This document shows, piece after piece, positions 50,025 to 59,560 of a stretch of 64,000 nt of DNA (position 1 is its first letter; each line of letters opens with the position of its first letter). This stretch comes from Pseudomonas koreensis. GTDB taxonomy: Bacteria; Pseudomonadota; Gammaproteobacteria; Pseudomonadales; Pseudomonadaceae. The translations under genes and the position numbers were made by a program. The notes below the pieces were generated by a model. It was not told the origin of the DNA and did not search any database. It saw only the letters and a program-made list of their open reading frames with translations. The stretch covers positions 1 through 64,000 of the forward strand of contig NZ_JAOEJU010000014.1 in NCBI RefSeq assembly GCF_025447595.1, in the 5' to 3' direction.

Positions 50025-51713
50025 TTATGCGATATCGCGCAACTCCCTCCGCAGGATTTTCCCGACAGGCGTCATCGGCAACGACTCACGCAGCACAATG
50101 TGTTTCGGCACCTTGTACGCCGTGAAATTCTCTTTGCAGTAGGCCTTCAGCTCTTCCAGGCTCACGCCGGTTTCCCGCGCCACCACAAACAACTTTACCG
50201 CCTCGCCGGAACGTTCGTCCGGCACGCCGATCACCGCGCAGTTGGCGACTTTCGGGTGAGCCATCACCACGTCTTCGATTTCATTCGGGTACACGTTGAA
50301 ACCGGAGACGATGATCATGTCTTTCTTGCGGTCGACAATACGCACGAACCCGTCCGGATCGATCACCGCGATGTCGCCGGACTTGAACCAGCCCTCGGCA
50401 TCCAGCACCTCGGCCGTGGCCTCGGGTTTCTGCCAGTAGCCCTTCATGATCTGCGGGCCCTTGATGCACAGCTCACCGCGCTCGCCCAGAGGCTGCTCGA
50501 CGCCATCGTCATTGATGACTTTCAACCGGGTGCCTGGCACCGGCAGACCGACCGTGCCGATCCGCGACAGCTCGCCATACGGGTTGGTGCAGGCCACCGG
50601 CGAGGTTTCGGTCAGGCCATAGCCTTCGGTGATCCGGCAACCGGTGATCTGCTCCCAACGCTCGGCGGTGGCCTTGACCAGCGCAGTACCGCCGGAGTTG
50701 GTGAGCTTGAGGGTGGAGAAATCCAGGGTCTTGAAGTCCGGATGATCCATCAGCGCGACAAACAGCGTGTTGAGCCCCAGCAGCGCCGAGAACTTCCAGT
50801 TCTTCAGCTCCTTGATGAAGCCGCCGATGTCACGCGGGTTGGTGATCAGCACGTTGTGGTTGCCCGACACCATCATGCACATGCAATTCGCGGTGAAGGC
50901 ATAGATGTGGTACAGCGGCAGCGGCGCGATCATCACTTCCTGACCTTCGCGCAGCAGCGGCTGGCCGTCGCTGCCGAACTGGCCGAGACAGGCGCGCACC
51001 TGCTGCATGTTGGCAACCAGATTGCCGTGGGTGAGCATCGCGCCCTTGGCCAGGCCGGTGGTGCCGCCGGTGTATTGCAGGACAGCGATGTCGTCCAGAC
51101 CGACCTTCAGTGGCTTGATGCCCAGGCCCCGGCCCATGCGCAACGCGCTTTTGAAGGAAATCGCCTGGGGCAGCGAGTACGCCGGGACCATTTTCTTCAC
51201 TTTGCTGACCACGGTGTTGACCAGCCAGCCCTTGGCGGTGGGCATCAGGTCACCCATCTTCGCTTCGATCAGGTATTGAATGTCGGTGTCCGGCAGCACT
51301 TCCTGAACCTTCTGGCCGAACATGTTCAGGTACACCAGCGCCCGGGCGCCGGAGTCCTTGAACTGGTGACGCATCTCGCGCGCGGTGTACAGCGGGTTGG
51401 TGTTGACCACGATCAGCCCGGCACGGAGGGCACCGAACACGGCAATCGGATAATGCAGGACGTTGGGCATCTGCACCGCGATGCGATCCCCCGGTGCCAG
51501 ATCGGTGTGGGCTTGCAGATAACCGGCGAACGCGGCGCTCTGGCGCTCCAGCTCGGCGTAGGTCAGGGTCACGCCCATGTTGCTGAACGCCGGGCGATCA
51601 GCGAATTTCTTGCAGGAACGCTCGAACACCTCGATCACCGACTTGAATTCACCCGCGTCGATGTCCAGGGGTACGCCCGCCGGGCGTTTGTCATTCCAGA
51701 AATCAGGTTGCAT
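50025..51713 (-). CDS. fadD2: Long-chain fatty-acid-CoA ligase FadD2
   Basis: A 562-residue adenylate-forming ligase closely related to FadD1, with YTGGTTGLAKG (214-224), GYGLTETSPVA, FKSGDIAVIDPDGFVRIVDR and VPKHIVLRESLPMTPVGKIL. It makes acyl-CoA from fatty acids; in P. aeruginosa FadD1 prefers longer and FadD2 shorter chains. FadD1 and FadD2 are paralogues from an old duplication. The REP pair between them suggests that they can be transcribed or stabilised separately. Confidence 0.94.
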   Translation of the reverse strand: MQPDFWNDKRPAGVPLDIDAGEFKSVIEVFERSCKKFADRPAFSNMGVTLTYAELERQSAAFAGYLQAHTDLAPGDRIAVQMPNVLHYPIAVFGALRAGLIVVNTNPLYTAREMRHQFKDSGARALVYLNMFGQKVQEVLPDTDIQYLIEAKMGDLMPTAKGWLVNTVVSKVKKMVPAYSLPQAISFKSALRMGRGLGIKPLKVGLDDIAVLQYTGGTTGLAKGAMLTHGNLVANMQQVRACLGQFGSDGQPLLREGQEVMIAPLPLYHIYAFTANCMCMMVSGNHNVLITNPRDIGGFIKELKNWKFSALLGLNTLFVALMDHPDFKTLDFSTLKLTNSGGTALVKATAERWEQITGCRITEGYGLTETSPVACTNPYGELSRIGTVGLPVPGTRLKVINDDGVEQPLGERGELCIKGPQIMKGYWQKPEATAEVLDAEGWFKSGDIAVIDPDGFVRIVDRKKDMIIVSGFNVYPNEIEDVVMAHPKVANCAVIGVPDERSGEAVKLFVVARETGVSLEELKAYCKENFTAYKVPKHIVLRESLPMTPVGKILRRELRDIA

Positions 51714-51961
51714 TGTTCTTGTCCTCTTTACCTGAGCCGATCCGGGGCCGCTTCGCTGTCATTTCTTTCTGTCCCTGAAAAAGCCGAGAGCAAAAAGCGG
51801 GGCTTCACGGACACTAGCAGCTATGGTCAATCAGGCAAATATGGGCAAGGTCGTCATTGATCGTGTGAATCTTCCTGCCGTGGCGTGAGCAGATCGGACG
51901 CGCTATACAATGCAACCTCTGCAAGACGCTTGAGCAAAAACAGGCCGCAAAAGGAATCGCC

Positions 51962-52906
51962 ATGATCCACGACACCTTCTGGCTGGACGCGAGTGACCGC
52001 AGCCGCCTCTTCGTCAACCAGTGGCTGCCGAACGCGCCGCTGAAGGCGGTGATTCTGCTGGCCCACGGCATGGCGGAACACAGCGCCCGTTACGCACGAC
52101 TGGCAGAAGCGTTCTGCGCCGAAGGCTACGGTGTGTACGCACCCGATCAGCGCGGCCATGGCAAAACTGCCGATCATGGGACGCTCGGGCATTTCGCCGA
52201 TGACGATGGCTGGTGCAAGGTGGTTGGCGATATCGCGAGCCTCAACCAGTTCCTGGGCCAGCGTCATCCGAGGGTGCCGATCGTGCTGCTCGGGCACAGC
52301 ATGGGCAGTTACATTGCCCAGGCTTATTTACTGCATCACAGCGCCAGCCTGCATGGTGCGATTCTCAGCGGCTCGAATTTCCAGCCGGTTGCGCTGTACC
52401 GAGCGGCCCGGCAGATCGCCCGTTTCGAAAAGCTGCGCCAGGGCGCCAAAGGCCGCAGCGCACTGATCGAATGGCTGTCGTTCGGCTCGTTCAACAATAA
52501 ATTCAAACCGGCGCGCACCGCGTTCGACTGGCTGAGTCGCGACCCGGCCGAGGTCGACAAGTACGCCACCGACCCGCTGTGTGGCTTTCGCTGCACCAAT
52601 CAACTGTGGATCGACCTGCTCGGCGGGTTGCAGCAAATCAGCAAAGCGTCCAATCTCGCCCAGATCGATCCGGGCCTGCCGCTGCTGGTGATCGGCGGCG
52701 AATGTGATCCGGTGAGCGAAGGCAAGCGTCTGACTGATCTGGCCAACGCCTTGCGCGCGGCCGGCAGCCAGAACCTGCAACTCAAGATCTACCCGCAGGC
52801 GCGGCACGAATTGTTCAACGAGAGCAACCGCGACGAAGTGACCGCCGATGTACTGGCCTGGATCGACCAGGCCCTGAGCCATCGCCGGCCGCACCGCAGC
52901 GAATAA
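51962..52906 (+). CDS. Alpha/beta hydrolase (lysophospholipase-like)
   Basis: A 314-residue hydrolase of the monoglyceride lipase/lysophospholipase group. The nucleophile Ser113 is in GHSMGSY, the oxyanion region is HGMAEHS (35-41), a late Asp is in GGECDPVSEG and the catalytic His in PQARHELFNE. No signal peptide, so cytoplasmic. It should release fatty acids from lysolipids or glycerides that the adjacent FadD enzymes can activate. AAAAGGAATCGCC precedes the ATG. Followed after 42 bp by the MaoC gene; equivalent to PA3301 by context. Confidence 0.92.
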   Translation: MIHDTFWLDASDRSRLFVNQWLPNAPLKAVILLAHGMAEHSARYARLAEAFCAEGYGVYAPDQRGHGKTADHGTLGHFADDDGWCKVVGDIASLNQFLGQRHPRVPIVLLGHSMGSYIAQAYLLHHSASLHGAILSGSNFQPVALYRAARQIARFEKLRQGAKGRSALIEWLSFGSFNNKFKPARTAFDWLSRDPAEVDKYATDPLCGFRCTNQLWIDLLGGLQQISKASNLAQIDPGLPLLVIGGECDPVSEGKRLTDLANALRAAGSQNLQLKIYPQARHELFNESNRDEVTADVLAWIDQALSHRRPHRSE

Positions 52907-52948
52907 TTTTTTGTGGATTCATTTCATCCGTCACAGGAATTCAGACCC

Positions 52949-53419
52949 ATGACCCAGGTTACCAACATCCCTTACGAAGCCCTCGAAGTGGGCCAGACCG
53001 CGAGCTACAGCAAGACTGTCGAGGAACGCGACATTCAGCTGTTCGCCGCGATGTCCGGTGACCACAACCCGGTACACCTGGACGCCGAGTTCGCCGCTGC
53101 CAGCATGTTCAAGGAACGCATCGCCCACGGCATGTTCAGCGGCGCGCTGATCAGTGCGGCAGTGGCTTGCGAGCTGCCTGGGCCGGGCACTATCTATATT
53201 GGCCAGCAGATGAGTTTCCAGAAGCCGGTGAAGATTGGCGACACCCTGACCGTGCGCCTGGAAATCCTCGAGAAACTGCCGAAATTCCGTGTGCGCATTG
53301 CCACTCGCGTGTTCAACCAGCGCGATGAGCTGGTGGTGGACGGCGAGGCCGAGATCCTGGCGCCGCGCAAGCAACAGACCGTTACCCTGCCGACCTTGCC
53401 GGCCATCAGCATCGGCTGA
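52949..53419 (+). CDS. MaoC-family (R)-specific enoyl-CoA hydratase-like protein
   Basis: A 156-residue hot-dog-fold protein with the hydratase-2 motif: Asp38 and His43 in SGDHNPVHLD, and IAHGMFSG (58-65). This is the PhaJ/MaoC type, hydrating trans-2-enoyl-CoA to (R)-3-hydroxyacyl-CoA and so connecting beta-oxidation to polyhydroxyalkanoate or HAQ synthesis. CAGGAATTCAGACCC gives the ribosome binding site for ATG 52949. It lies in an apparent operon with the hydrolase, divergent from fadD2-fadD1; equivalent to PA3302 by context. Confidence 0.93.
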   Translation: MTQVTNIPYEALEVGQTASYSKTVEERDIQLFAAMSGDHNPVHLDAEFAAASMFKERIAHGMFSGALISAAVACELPGPGTIYIGQQMSFQKPVKIGDTLTVRLEILEKLPKFRVRIATRVFNQRDELVVDGEAEILAPRKQQTVTLPTLPAISIG

Positions 53420-53440
53420 TCGTCCTCGGTTAAATCCGGA

Positions 53441-53477
53441 CACAAAAAAACGCCAGACCATCTGGCGTTTTTTTGTG
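53441..53477. terminator. Bidirectional Rho-independent terminator
   Basis: An AACGCCAGA / TCTGGCGTT stem with long A and T runs, between the convergent MaoC and PA2169-family genes. Confidence 0.94.
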
Positions 53478-53489
53478 GGCCTCGAACGC

Positions 53490-53957
53490 TTACGAGCGTG
53501 CGCGAGCCTGGTTACGCAGTGCCTTCACCTGATCGTGATTGCGTTGCACGCCGTGGTACTGGCGTTCGACCAGATCACGAATGCCGACCAGGTTGTGCTT
53601 GTTGATCTTCTCGATCGCTTCACGGTAAGCCTTCAGGGCGTGATCTTCACCGCGCTCGGCTTCGTTGAGCACGGCTTCTTCGTCCTTGCCGGTGAACATG
53701 GCTTTGACGTCGACCCAGCGACGGTGCAAATCACCGCTGACACTGGTCGAGGTTTCCGGATCGCCGCCCATCGAACGCACCGCCGCTTGCAACTCGGCCG
53801 CCGCAGTGGCGCAGTCAGCAGAGCGGGTTACGAACAGGGTTTTCAGTTCCGGATGCTTGATGTCTTCAGCGCAGGTCTTGAACCCTTCCTGACCGTCCTT
53901 GCTGGTTTCGATCAGGTCGTTGAGGACGGAGATGGCTTCTTTATTCATGTCAGTCAT
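53490..53957 (-). CDS. PA2169-family four-helix-bundle protein (DUF2383)
   Basis: A 155-residue ferritin-like helical protein (ISVLNDLIETSKDGQEGFKT; EDIKHPELKTLFVTRSADC; GEDHALKAYREAIEKINKHN; QYHGVQRNHDQVKALRNQA). Acidic and His residues are spaced as in the PA2169/DUF2383 family, often expressed in stationary phase or stress; function unknown. The start AATTGAAAAATGACTGAC has a weak ribosome binding site. Monocistronic. Confidence 0.92.
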   Translation of the reverse strand: MTDMNKEAISVLNDLIETSKDGQEGFKTCAEDIKHPELKTLFVTRSADCATAAAELQAAVRSMGGDPETSTSVSGDLHRRWVDVKAMFTGKDEEAVLNEAERGEDHALKAYREAIEKINKHNLVGIRDLVERQYHGVQRNHDQVKALRNQARARS

Positions 53958-54162
53958 TTTTCAATTCCTTGCGTGGGTGAAAGATGCAAGGAGTGTTGCA
54001 GCGGTCGTGCCAGCTTCTCTCAAAGAATTTAATCTTTAATTTTCAATAAGTTACAAATACAACGAGAATCTGTATGCCTGTTATTTGCATGATCTGTCAT
54101 TTGGCCTGCATGCAGAATGCCTGTATTTTCCGAAGTGTTTTCAAAGCCAGACGATTCCAACG

Positions 54163-54399
54163 ATGAACCCTGAAAAGCTCGAACTGCTGATCACCCGCGA
54201 AATGCCCTTCGGCAAGTACAAGGGACGGATCATCGCCGACCTCCCTGGCCCGTACCTGAACTGGTTCGCTCGGGAAGGTTTTCCCCACGGCGAACTCGGA
54301 GGCCTGTTGGCGCTGATGCAGGAAATCGATCACAACGGCCTGTCGGAACTGCTCGAACCGTTGCGCGCCAAACACGGCAAGCCCGCCCCGCGCCACTGA
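54163..54399 (+). CDS. DUF3820 family protein
   Basis: A 78-residue protein with the family core MPFGKYKGRIIADLPGPYLN, then WFAREGFPHGELGGLLALMQ. DUF3820 members were once called quorum-sensing-regulated virulence factors and share the fold of a small nuclease-associated domain; the role is not established. ATG 54163 is the natural family start, and a longer frame from 54085 is rejected. It lies 25 bp before the aminotransferase gene, possibly co-transcribed. Confidence 0.88.
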   Translation: MNPEKLELLITREMPFGKYKGRIIADLPGPYLNWFAREGFPHGELGGLLALMQEIDHNGLSELLEPLRAKHGKPAPRH

Positions 54400-54424
54400 G
54401 GCGTCATACTGATCCGAGGCGACC

Positions 54425-55606
54425 ATGCCCGATAACACCCGCCGCGCCCGAGACGAAGCCTTCTGGCAAACCTTTGCCGACCGTTACGACCGCCACCCCG
54501 GCCCAGTGAACCTGGAAAACGGCTATTTCGGGCGCATGTCGCGCACCGTGGTCGAGGAGTACCAGCGCAACATCGAGCTGATCAACAACAGCAACTCGAT
54601 CTACGTGCGCCAGCGTTTCGAACAGCACGACAGCCTCGACATCCGCGCGCAACTGGCCGAGCTGATCGGCGTACGCGCGCAAAGCGTAGCGTTCACCCAC
54701 AACGCCACTGCCGGCCTGCAATCGCTGATCCGCAACTACAACCGCCTGCAGCCTGGCGACCAGGTGCTGATCTGCGATCTGGAATACGACACGGTCAAGG
54801 GCGCCATGCGCTGGCTGGGAAAGCATCGCGGGGTCGAGGTGATCGAGATCGAGCATGCCCACCCGGCCACTTTCGACAGCCTGCTGGCCACGTACCGCGA
54901 AGCTTTCATCCGCTATCCGAAGCTCAAGTTGATGGCCTTGACTCACGTCACCCACCGCACCGGGCTGGTGATGCCGGTGCAGGCCATCGCCACGCTGGCC
55001 AAGGAACACGGCGTCGATATCATCCTTGATGGTGCCCATGCCCTTGGTCAGATCGAGTTCGACCTGGAAGCACTGGGCATCGCCTTCGCCGGTTACAACC
55101 TGCACAAGTGGATCGGCTCGCCGCTGACCCTCGGTTTTCTCTACATTGCTCCGCAGCGTCTGGCCGACATTGACCCGGACATGGGCGAGATGCATTTTTC
55201 GGCTGGCGATATCCGCTCACGCACGCCCTACAGCACACCGAACATTCCGGCGTTGATGACACTGCCTTTGGTGTTCGAGGAACACCGTTCACTGGGTGGC
55301 GCGGCGGCCAAAGGCGCGCGGGTGAATTACCTGCGCAACCTGTGGGTCAGCGCCGTGCGTAACCTGCCGGGCATCGAAGTCACGACCCCGGACGATCCGC
55401 GTCTGTATTGCGGCATTACCTCGATGCGTTTTACCCGGCATACCGATCAGCAGGCGATGGTCGAACGCCTGCTCAACGACTACAACCTGTTCACCGTGGT
55501 GCGCAACGGCGCAGCCTGCGGGCCGTGCATCCGAGTCACGCCGTCTCTGACCACCACGGCGGCGGAAATCCAACAGTTGGTTCAGGCGCTGAACGAACTG
55601 CGTTAA
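54425..55606 (+). CDS. Class V aminotransferase-fold PLP enzyme (isopenicillin N epimerase-like)
   Basis: A 393-residue PLP-dependent protein. Lys228 in GYNLHKWIGSPL forms the Schiff base and Asp202 in ILDGAHALGQ contacts PLP nitrogen; VAFTHNATAGLQSLI binds the phosphate. This group includes isopenicillin N epimerase, egtE-like C-S lyases and cysteine desulfurase relatives. The NATAGL motif suits the epimerase-like set, but no antibiotic genes are nearby, so the reaction is open. Its stop overlaps the stop of the convergent dioxygenase gene. Confidence 0.88.
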   Translation: MPDNTRRARDEAFWQTFADRYDRHPGPVNLENGYFGRMSRTVVEEYQRNIELINNSNSIYVRQRFEQHDSLDIRAQLAELIGVRAQSVAFTHNATAGLQSLIRNYNRLQPGDQVLICDLEYDTVKGAMRWLGKHRGVEVIEIEHAHPATFDSLLATYREAFIRYPKLKLMALTHVTHRTGLVMPVQAIATLAKEHGVDIILDGAHALGQIEFDLEALGIAFAGYNLHKWIGSPLTLGFLYIAPQRLADIDPDMGEMHFSAGDIRSRTPYSTPNIPALMTLPLVFEEHRSLGGAAAKGARVNYLRNLWVSAVRNLPGIEVTTPDDPRLYCGITSMRFTRHTDQQAMVERLLNDYNLFTVVRNGAACGPCIRVTPSLTTTAAEIQQLVQALNELR

Positions 55607-56319
55607 ACCGTGTACTTGTCGAAGTCCTCGGGCTTGATCTGCGACGACACCGCAAAGGTGTCGATGCCGATCGTGAGGTGACCGAAGTAACCGTCTTCGT
55701 GGGATTCGCGACCGATCGGCCAGACAGTCAAGGTCGAAGCGTCTCCGCCCATATCGGTGTAATAGCTGTCCTGGGCGTTGCACAGCGGCAGCGAGCCGCG
55801 CCCGCGATAGGCCTTGGCATTAAGCACGCCACGGGAAACGACCTCCGGGAAATACAGCTGCCCGACCCACGCCACATTACGTTCCTCAAGGTACTCGTTG
55901 CCTGAGACGATGCGCACCGCCACATGAATGTGCAGCGCGCGTCCCGCGTAAAAACCCGGATAGATCGTGGTGAAGCGGACCCTGCCCTTGTGGTCGCTGA
56001 ACTGGCCGCCGCGCAGATAGGTGTCATCGTCGGTGCGCGGGATCGAACCGATGTCCTCGACGTCGACTTCCAGATCCGGATTGATCCGACTCCAGCCCGA
56101 ATAGGCGCCACGCGCGTTGCAATGCCAGATGTCCACCAGCGCACCGCTGACCGGCTCGGCCGTCATGGCATCGACGATGGTCAGGCGTAGCAGCAAAGGC
56201 AACCCATCGGTGCCTTCGCTGATGTTGCGGCGCAGCAGTTTCGGATTACGAAAGTAAGGCCCGGCGACTTGCTCGGGGGCCAACTGATACACCGATGAAG
56301 TTGAAGACTGGTTATCCAT
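55603..56319 (-). CDS. Intradiol ring-cleavage dioxygenase-like protein
   Basis: A 238-residue protein of the protocatechuate 3,4-dioxygenase fold. The fold elements LVDIWHCNARGAYSGW and YPGFYAGRALHIHV supply the probable ferric ligands Tyr73, Tyr124 (or Tyr120), His130 and His132. True protocatechuate dioxygenase has two subunits (pcaGH); this is a single gene with no aromatic pathway gene around it. Such solitary members are often exported or act on unusual catechols, but no signal peptide is present. Substrate unknown. Confidence 0.85.
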   Translation of the reverse strand: MDNQSSTSSVYQLAPEQVAGPYFRNPKLLRRNISEGTDGLPLLLRLTIVDAMTAEPVSGALVDIWHCNARGAYSGWSRINPDLEVDVEDIGSIPRTDDDTYLRGGQFSDHKGRVRFTTIYPGFYAGRALHIHVAVRIVSGNEYLEERNVAWVGQLYFPEVVSRGVLNAKAYRGRGSLPLCNAQDSYYTDMGGDASTLTVWPIGRESHEDGYFGHLTIGIDTFAVSSQIKPEDFDKYTV

Positions 56320-56423
56320 GACACGTTCTCTCTTCCATAAGATGAACGCAGGTTAACGTCACGGCCCCACCGTCGTGCGGTAACTGTGTATCGCGCGATG
56401 TCCCGCTTCACTTTTTCTTCAGA

Positions 56424-56456
56424 CAAAAAAAACGGTGCACCGACCAAGCGCACCGT
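56424..56456 (-). terminator. Rho-independent terminator of the zwf-pgl-eda operon
   Basis: On the minus strand ACGGTGC (56456-56450) pairs with GCACCGT (56438-56432), followed by a run of T. It lies 38 bp after the eda stop. Confidence 0.92.
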
Positions 56457-56493
56457 AAAGCCGTAGAACACACAACGAAGTGTCGGGTAAAGA

Positions 56494-57159
56494 TCAGTCC
56501 AGCAGCGCCAACGCTTCGGCGGTGCATTCCTGAATGCGGGCCCAGTCGCCGTTCTTGATCCACTCAGGATCAAGCATCCAGCTACCGCCCACGCACATGA
56601 CGTTTTTCAGCGCCATGTAGCTCTTGATGTTGGCAGGGCCGACCCCGCCGGTCGGGCAGAACTTCACTTCGCCGAACGGGCCGCCGAGTGCCTTGATTGC
56701 CGCCACACCACCGCTGACTTCAGCCGGGAACAGCTTGAAGCGGCGATAACCCAGGCCATAGCCTTCCATGATGCCGGAGGCATTGCTGATGCCCGGCAGC
56801 AGCGGGATCGGGCTCTCAACGCTGGCTTCCAGCAGGTCACGAGTGATGCCCGGGGTGACGATGAATTGCGAACCGGCCGCTTCGGCCGCGGCCAGCATGT
56901 TGCGGTCGAGCACGGTGCCAGCACCGGTCACCAGTTCCGGGCGCTGTTCGCGCAGGATCTGGATCGCCTTGAGGCCGAACTGCGAACGCAGGGTCACTTC
57001 CAGCGCGGTCAGACCACCGGCGGCCAGGGCGTCGGCCAGCGGCAGCACGTCCTGTTCACGGGCGATGGTGATCACCGGCAGGATCCGCGCCTTGGCGCAG
57101 AGGCTGTCGATCAGGGCAACTTTGTCCGCCATGGAAACGGTCGGGGATGGGGTTGTCAT
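56494..57159 (-). CDS. eda: 2-keto-3-deoxy-6-phosphogluconate aldolase
   Basis: A 221-residue class I aldolase. The Schiff-base Lys142 is in RRFKLFPAEVSG, the general-base Glu54 in LEVTLR, and VTPGI and CPTGGVGP bind phosphate. Eda splits KDPG into pyruvate and glyceraldehyde-3-phosphate and can decarboxylate oxaloacetate. AAGGAACAGCCGCT precedes ATG 57159; earlier starts (ATG 57180, GTG 57186) overlap pgl. It is the last gene of zwf-pgl-eda, the Entner-Doudoroff operon under HexR. Confidence 0.97.
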   Translation of the reverse strand: MTTPSPTVSMADKVALIDSLCAKARILPVITIAREQDVLPLADALAAGGLTALEVTLRSQFGLKAIQILREQRPELVTGAGTVLDRNMLAAAEAAGSQFIVTPGITRDLLEASVESPIPLLPGISNASGIMEGYGLGYRRFKLFPAEVSGGVAAIKALGGPFGEVKFCPTGGVGPANIKSYMALKNVMCVGGSWMLDPEWIKNGDWARIQECTAEALALLD

Positions 57160-57176
57160 AGCGGCTGTTCCTTGGC

Positions 57177-57890
57177 TCATGGGCACCAGTAAATCTCTAA
57201 CGTAGGTTGCAGAAACGCGCGAACCGGCATGGCGGCGACGTCGTTGGATGCCAGTGCGGCATTCAGGGTGGTCAGTTTCGACTGACCGGAAATCGACAGT
57301 ATCTTGTGCCGGGCCGAGGCCAGCAGGGCGCGACTCATGGTCAGGCGCTGACGCGGCACGCTTGGCGCGAGCATCGGCCAGCAGCGACGGGTGCCGTCGG
57401 CTTGCAGGGCTTCGGCCAGGTTCGGGCTGTCCGGGAACAGCGACGCGGTGTGGCCGTCATCGCCCATGCCCAGTACCAGCACGTCGATGGGCGGCAACTC
57501 GGCGAGCAAACGATCGGCCTGCTCCGCAGCCTGCTCGACGTTGGCCGCCGCGCTGTAAAGGCTGAGGAACTGTGCCTTCGCCGCCGGCCCCTTGAGCAGG
57601 TACTGCTTGAGCAGACCGGCGTTGCTGTCGGCGTGTTCGACCGGCACCCAGCGTTCGTCGGCGAGGGTCACGACGACCTTCGACCAGTCCAGTTCCTGCT
57701 TGGCCAGGTGCTGGAAAAACGCCACCGGACTGCGACCGCCGGACACCACCAGCACGGCGTTGCCGCGCGCTGCCAGTGCTTCGCTCAACTGTTTGGCGAC
57801 ATTCAGCGCCAGGCCCTCGGCGAGCAGCACCGGGCTCTTGAATTCGTGGGCATTCACGCCCTCGGGCAGTTTCACATCAGATATCGCCAT
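57177..57890 (-). CDS. pgl: 6-phosphogluconolactonase
   Basis: A 237-residue protein of the NagB/RpiA-like lactonase fold ([60 protein letters not shown]), as in DevB-type Pgl. It hydrolyses 6-phosphoglucono-lactone to 6-phosphogluconate in the cytoplasm. The start overlaps the end of zwf by 14 bp and the stop lies 17 bp before eda, so the three genes are one operon. Confidence 0.97.
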   Translation of the reverse strand: MAISDVKLPEGVNAHEFKSPVLLAEGLALNVAKQLSEALAARGNAVLVVSGGRSPVAFFQHLAKQELDWSKVVVTLADERWVPVEHADSNAGLLKQYLLKGPAAKAQFLSLYSAAANVEQAAEQADRLLAELPPIDVLVLGMGDDGHTASLFPDSPNLAEALQADGTRRCWPMLAPSVPRQRLTMSRALLASARHKILSISGQSKLTTLNAALASNDVAAMPVRAFLQPTLEIYWCP

Positions 57891-59343
57891 ACCACGACCT
57901 CCCGTCCCGCGTGATCAATGCAATGGAGCTCATCGGCCCCCACGACCCGGCCGCATACGGCTTGGGCGCGTCACCGGATTTTTTCCACCCGGCGATCAAC
58001 TGGTCACACCATTTCCACGCGGCTTCGATTTCATCTTTACGGACAAACAGGTTCTGATTGCCGTTCATCACTTCCAGCAACAACCGCTCGTAGGCATCGG
58101 GGATCCGAGCGCTGCGCCAGGTGTCGGAAAAATTCAGTTGCAGCGGGCCGCTGCGCAGTTGCATGCCCTTGTCCAGGCCTTGCTCCTTGGTCATCACGCG
58201 CAAGGAAATGCCTTCGTCCGGTTGCAGGCGGATGATCAGTTTGTTGCTGATCTGCAGGCGCTGCTCGGGGGCGAAAATGTAGTGCGACGGTTCCTTGAAG
58301 TGGATGACGATCTGCGACAGTTTCTGCGGCATGCGCTTGCCGGTGCGCAGGTAGAACGGCACGCCGGCCCAGCGCCAGTTGCGGATGTCGGCACGCAGGG
58401 CGACGAAGGTTTCGGTGTCGCTCTGGGCGTTGGAATTCGGCTCTTCAAGGTAGCCCGGCACGGATTTGCCTTCGCTGTGCCCGGCGATGTACTGGCCGCG
58501 CACCACTTGCGTGGTCAGGCCTTCCGGACTGATCGGCGCCAGAGCCTTGAGCACCTTGACCTTCTCGTCGCGGATGCTGTCGGCGGACAGGTCGGCCGGC
58601 GGGTCCATGGCGATCAGGCAGAGCAGTTGCAGCAGGTGGTTCTGAATCATGTCCCGCAGCTGACCGGCCTTGTCGAAGTAACCCCAACGGCCTTCGATAC
58701 CGACCTTCTCGGCCACGGTGATTTCCACGTGGGAGATGTAGTTCTGGTTCCACTGGGTTTCGAACAGGCTGTTGGCGAAACGCAGGGCGATCAGGTTCTG
58801 GACGGTTTCTTTGCCCAGGTAGTGGTCGATGCGGTAGGTGCGGTTCTCCGGGAAGAACTGCGCCACGGCGTCGTTGACCTTGCGCGAGGATTCCAGGTCG
58901 GAGCCGATCGGTTTTTCCAGCACCACGCGGGTATTTTCCGCCAGACCGACTTTCGCCAGGTTCTCGCAGATCGCACCGTACACCGCCGCCGGAGTGGCGA
59001 AGTAGGCAATCATGCGTTGCGTGCTGCCGGCCAGTTCGGCCAGCGCCACATAATCTTCAGCCTTGAGGAAGTCGACGTGCAGGTAGGTCAGGCGTGCCAG
59101 AAAGCGCTCGGCCACCGCCTCGTCCAGCTCTTTACCCACGTAACGGCGCAGCTCGGCGGCGATGAACGCCAGGTGCTGCTGCTCGGTGCCCGCCTCACGG
59201 GCCAGTGCGATAATGCGCGTGTCCTCGTGCAGCAGGCCGGCGCCGTCAAGGTGATAAAGGGCAGGAAACAGCTTGCGCAGGGCCAGATCGCCCAAGGCGC
59301 CGAACAAGGCGAAGGTGCACGGTTCAACCGTAATCGAAGGCAT
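57877..59343 (-). CDS. zwf: Glucose-6-phosphate 1-dehydrogenase
   Basis: A 488-residue enzyme with the NADP-binding motif [12 protein letters not shown] (14-25), the substrate-binding RIDHYLGKE (171-179, catalytic His) and EKPIGSDL. It oxidises glucose-6-phosphate to 6-phosphogluconolactone, supplying NADPH and feeding the Entner-Doudoroff pathway. First gene of zwf-pgl-eda, divergent from hexR, whose candidate operator lies 66 bp upstream. Pseudomonads commonly carry several zwf copies; this is the one linked to hexR. Confidence 0.97.
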   Translation of the reverse strand: MPSITVEPCTFALFGALGDLALRKLFPALYHLDGAGLLHEDTRIIALAREAGTEQQHLAFIAAELRRYVGKELDEAVAERFLARLTYLHVDFLKAEDYVALAELAGSTQRMIAYFATPAAVYGAICENLAKVGLAENTRVVLEKPIGSDLESSRKVNDAVAQFFPENRTYRIDHYLGKETVQNLIALRFANSLFETQWNQNYISHVEITVAEKVGIEGRWGYFDKAGQLRDMIQNHLLQLLCLIAMDPPADLSADSIRDEKVKVLKALAPISPEGLTTQVVRGQYIAGHSEGKSVPGYLEEPNSNAQSDTETFVALRADIRNWRWAGVPFYLRTGKRMPQKLSQIVIHFKEPSHYIFAPEQRLQISNKLIIRLQPDEGISLRVMTKEQGLDKGMQLRSGPLQLNFSDTWRSARIPDAYERLLLEVMNGNQNLFVRKDEIEAAWKWCDQLIAGWKKSGDAPKPYAAGSWGPMSSIALITRDGRSWYGDI

Positions 59344-59408
59344 GATGTTTGTTCTTTTATCAAGTTAAGCTACAAATACCTTTTTTCAAGGCATCACTCA
59401 AGGGAAAA

Positions 59409-59424
59409 TGTAGTAATAACCACA
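59409..59424. promoter_or_regulatory. Candidate HexR operator
   Basis: TGTAGTAATAACCACA is an imperfect palindrome (TGTAGT with ACCACA) in the zwf-hexR divergent region, 66 bp upstream of zwf. On the minus strand it begins TTGTGGTTATTACTACA, close to known HexR sites in gamma-proteobacteria. KDPG binding would release HexR. Confidence 0.75.
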
Positions 59425-59560
59425 ACATTTTCGCAAAATACAGATTCCGAGTGGTGGTCGGTCGGAGCCATCAGTAGGATAGGCCACCGTCACGGGCCAC
59501 ATCAAAGGCCCAATTTGCATAGCCGCGCGCTTATCGGCGCCGGTGAATCTAGGAATTCTT

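Noticed and set aside
48127-51860. Very long plus-strand frames (542 and 625 codons) antisense to fadD1 and fadD2
   Set aside because: Both are His/Arg/Gln-rich mirror frames of the ligase genes, and they resemble each other only because the fadD genes are paralogues.
59355-59376. TTGT and ACAA near the zwf start considered as a HexR TTGT-N7/8-ACAA site
   Set aside because: Spacing is far too long; the site at 59409-59424 fits better.
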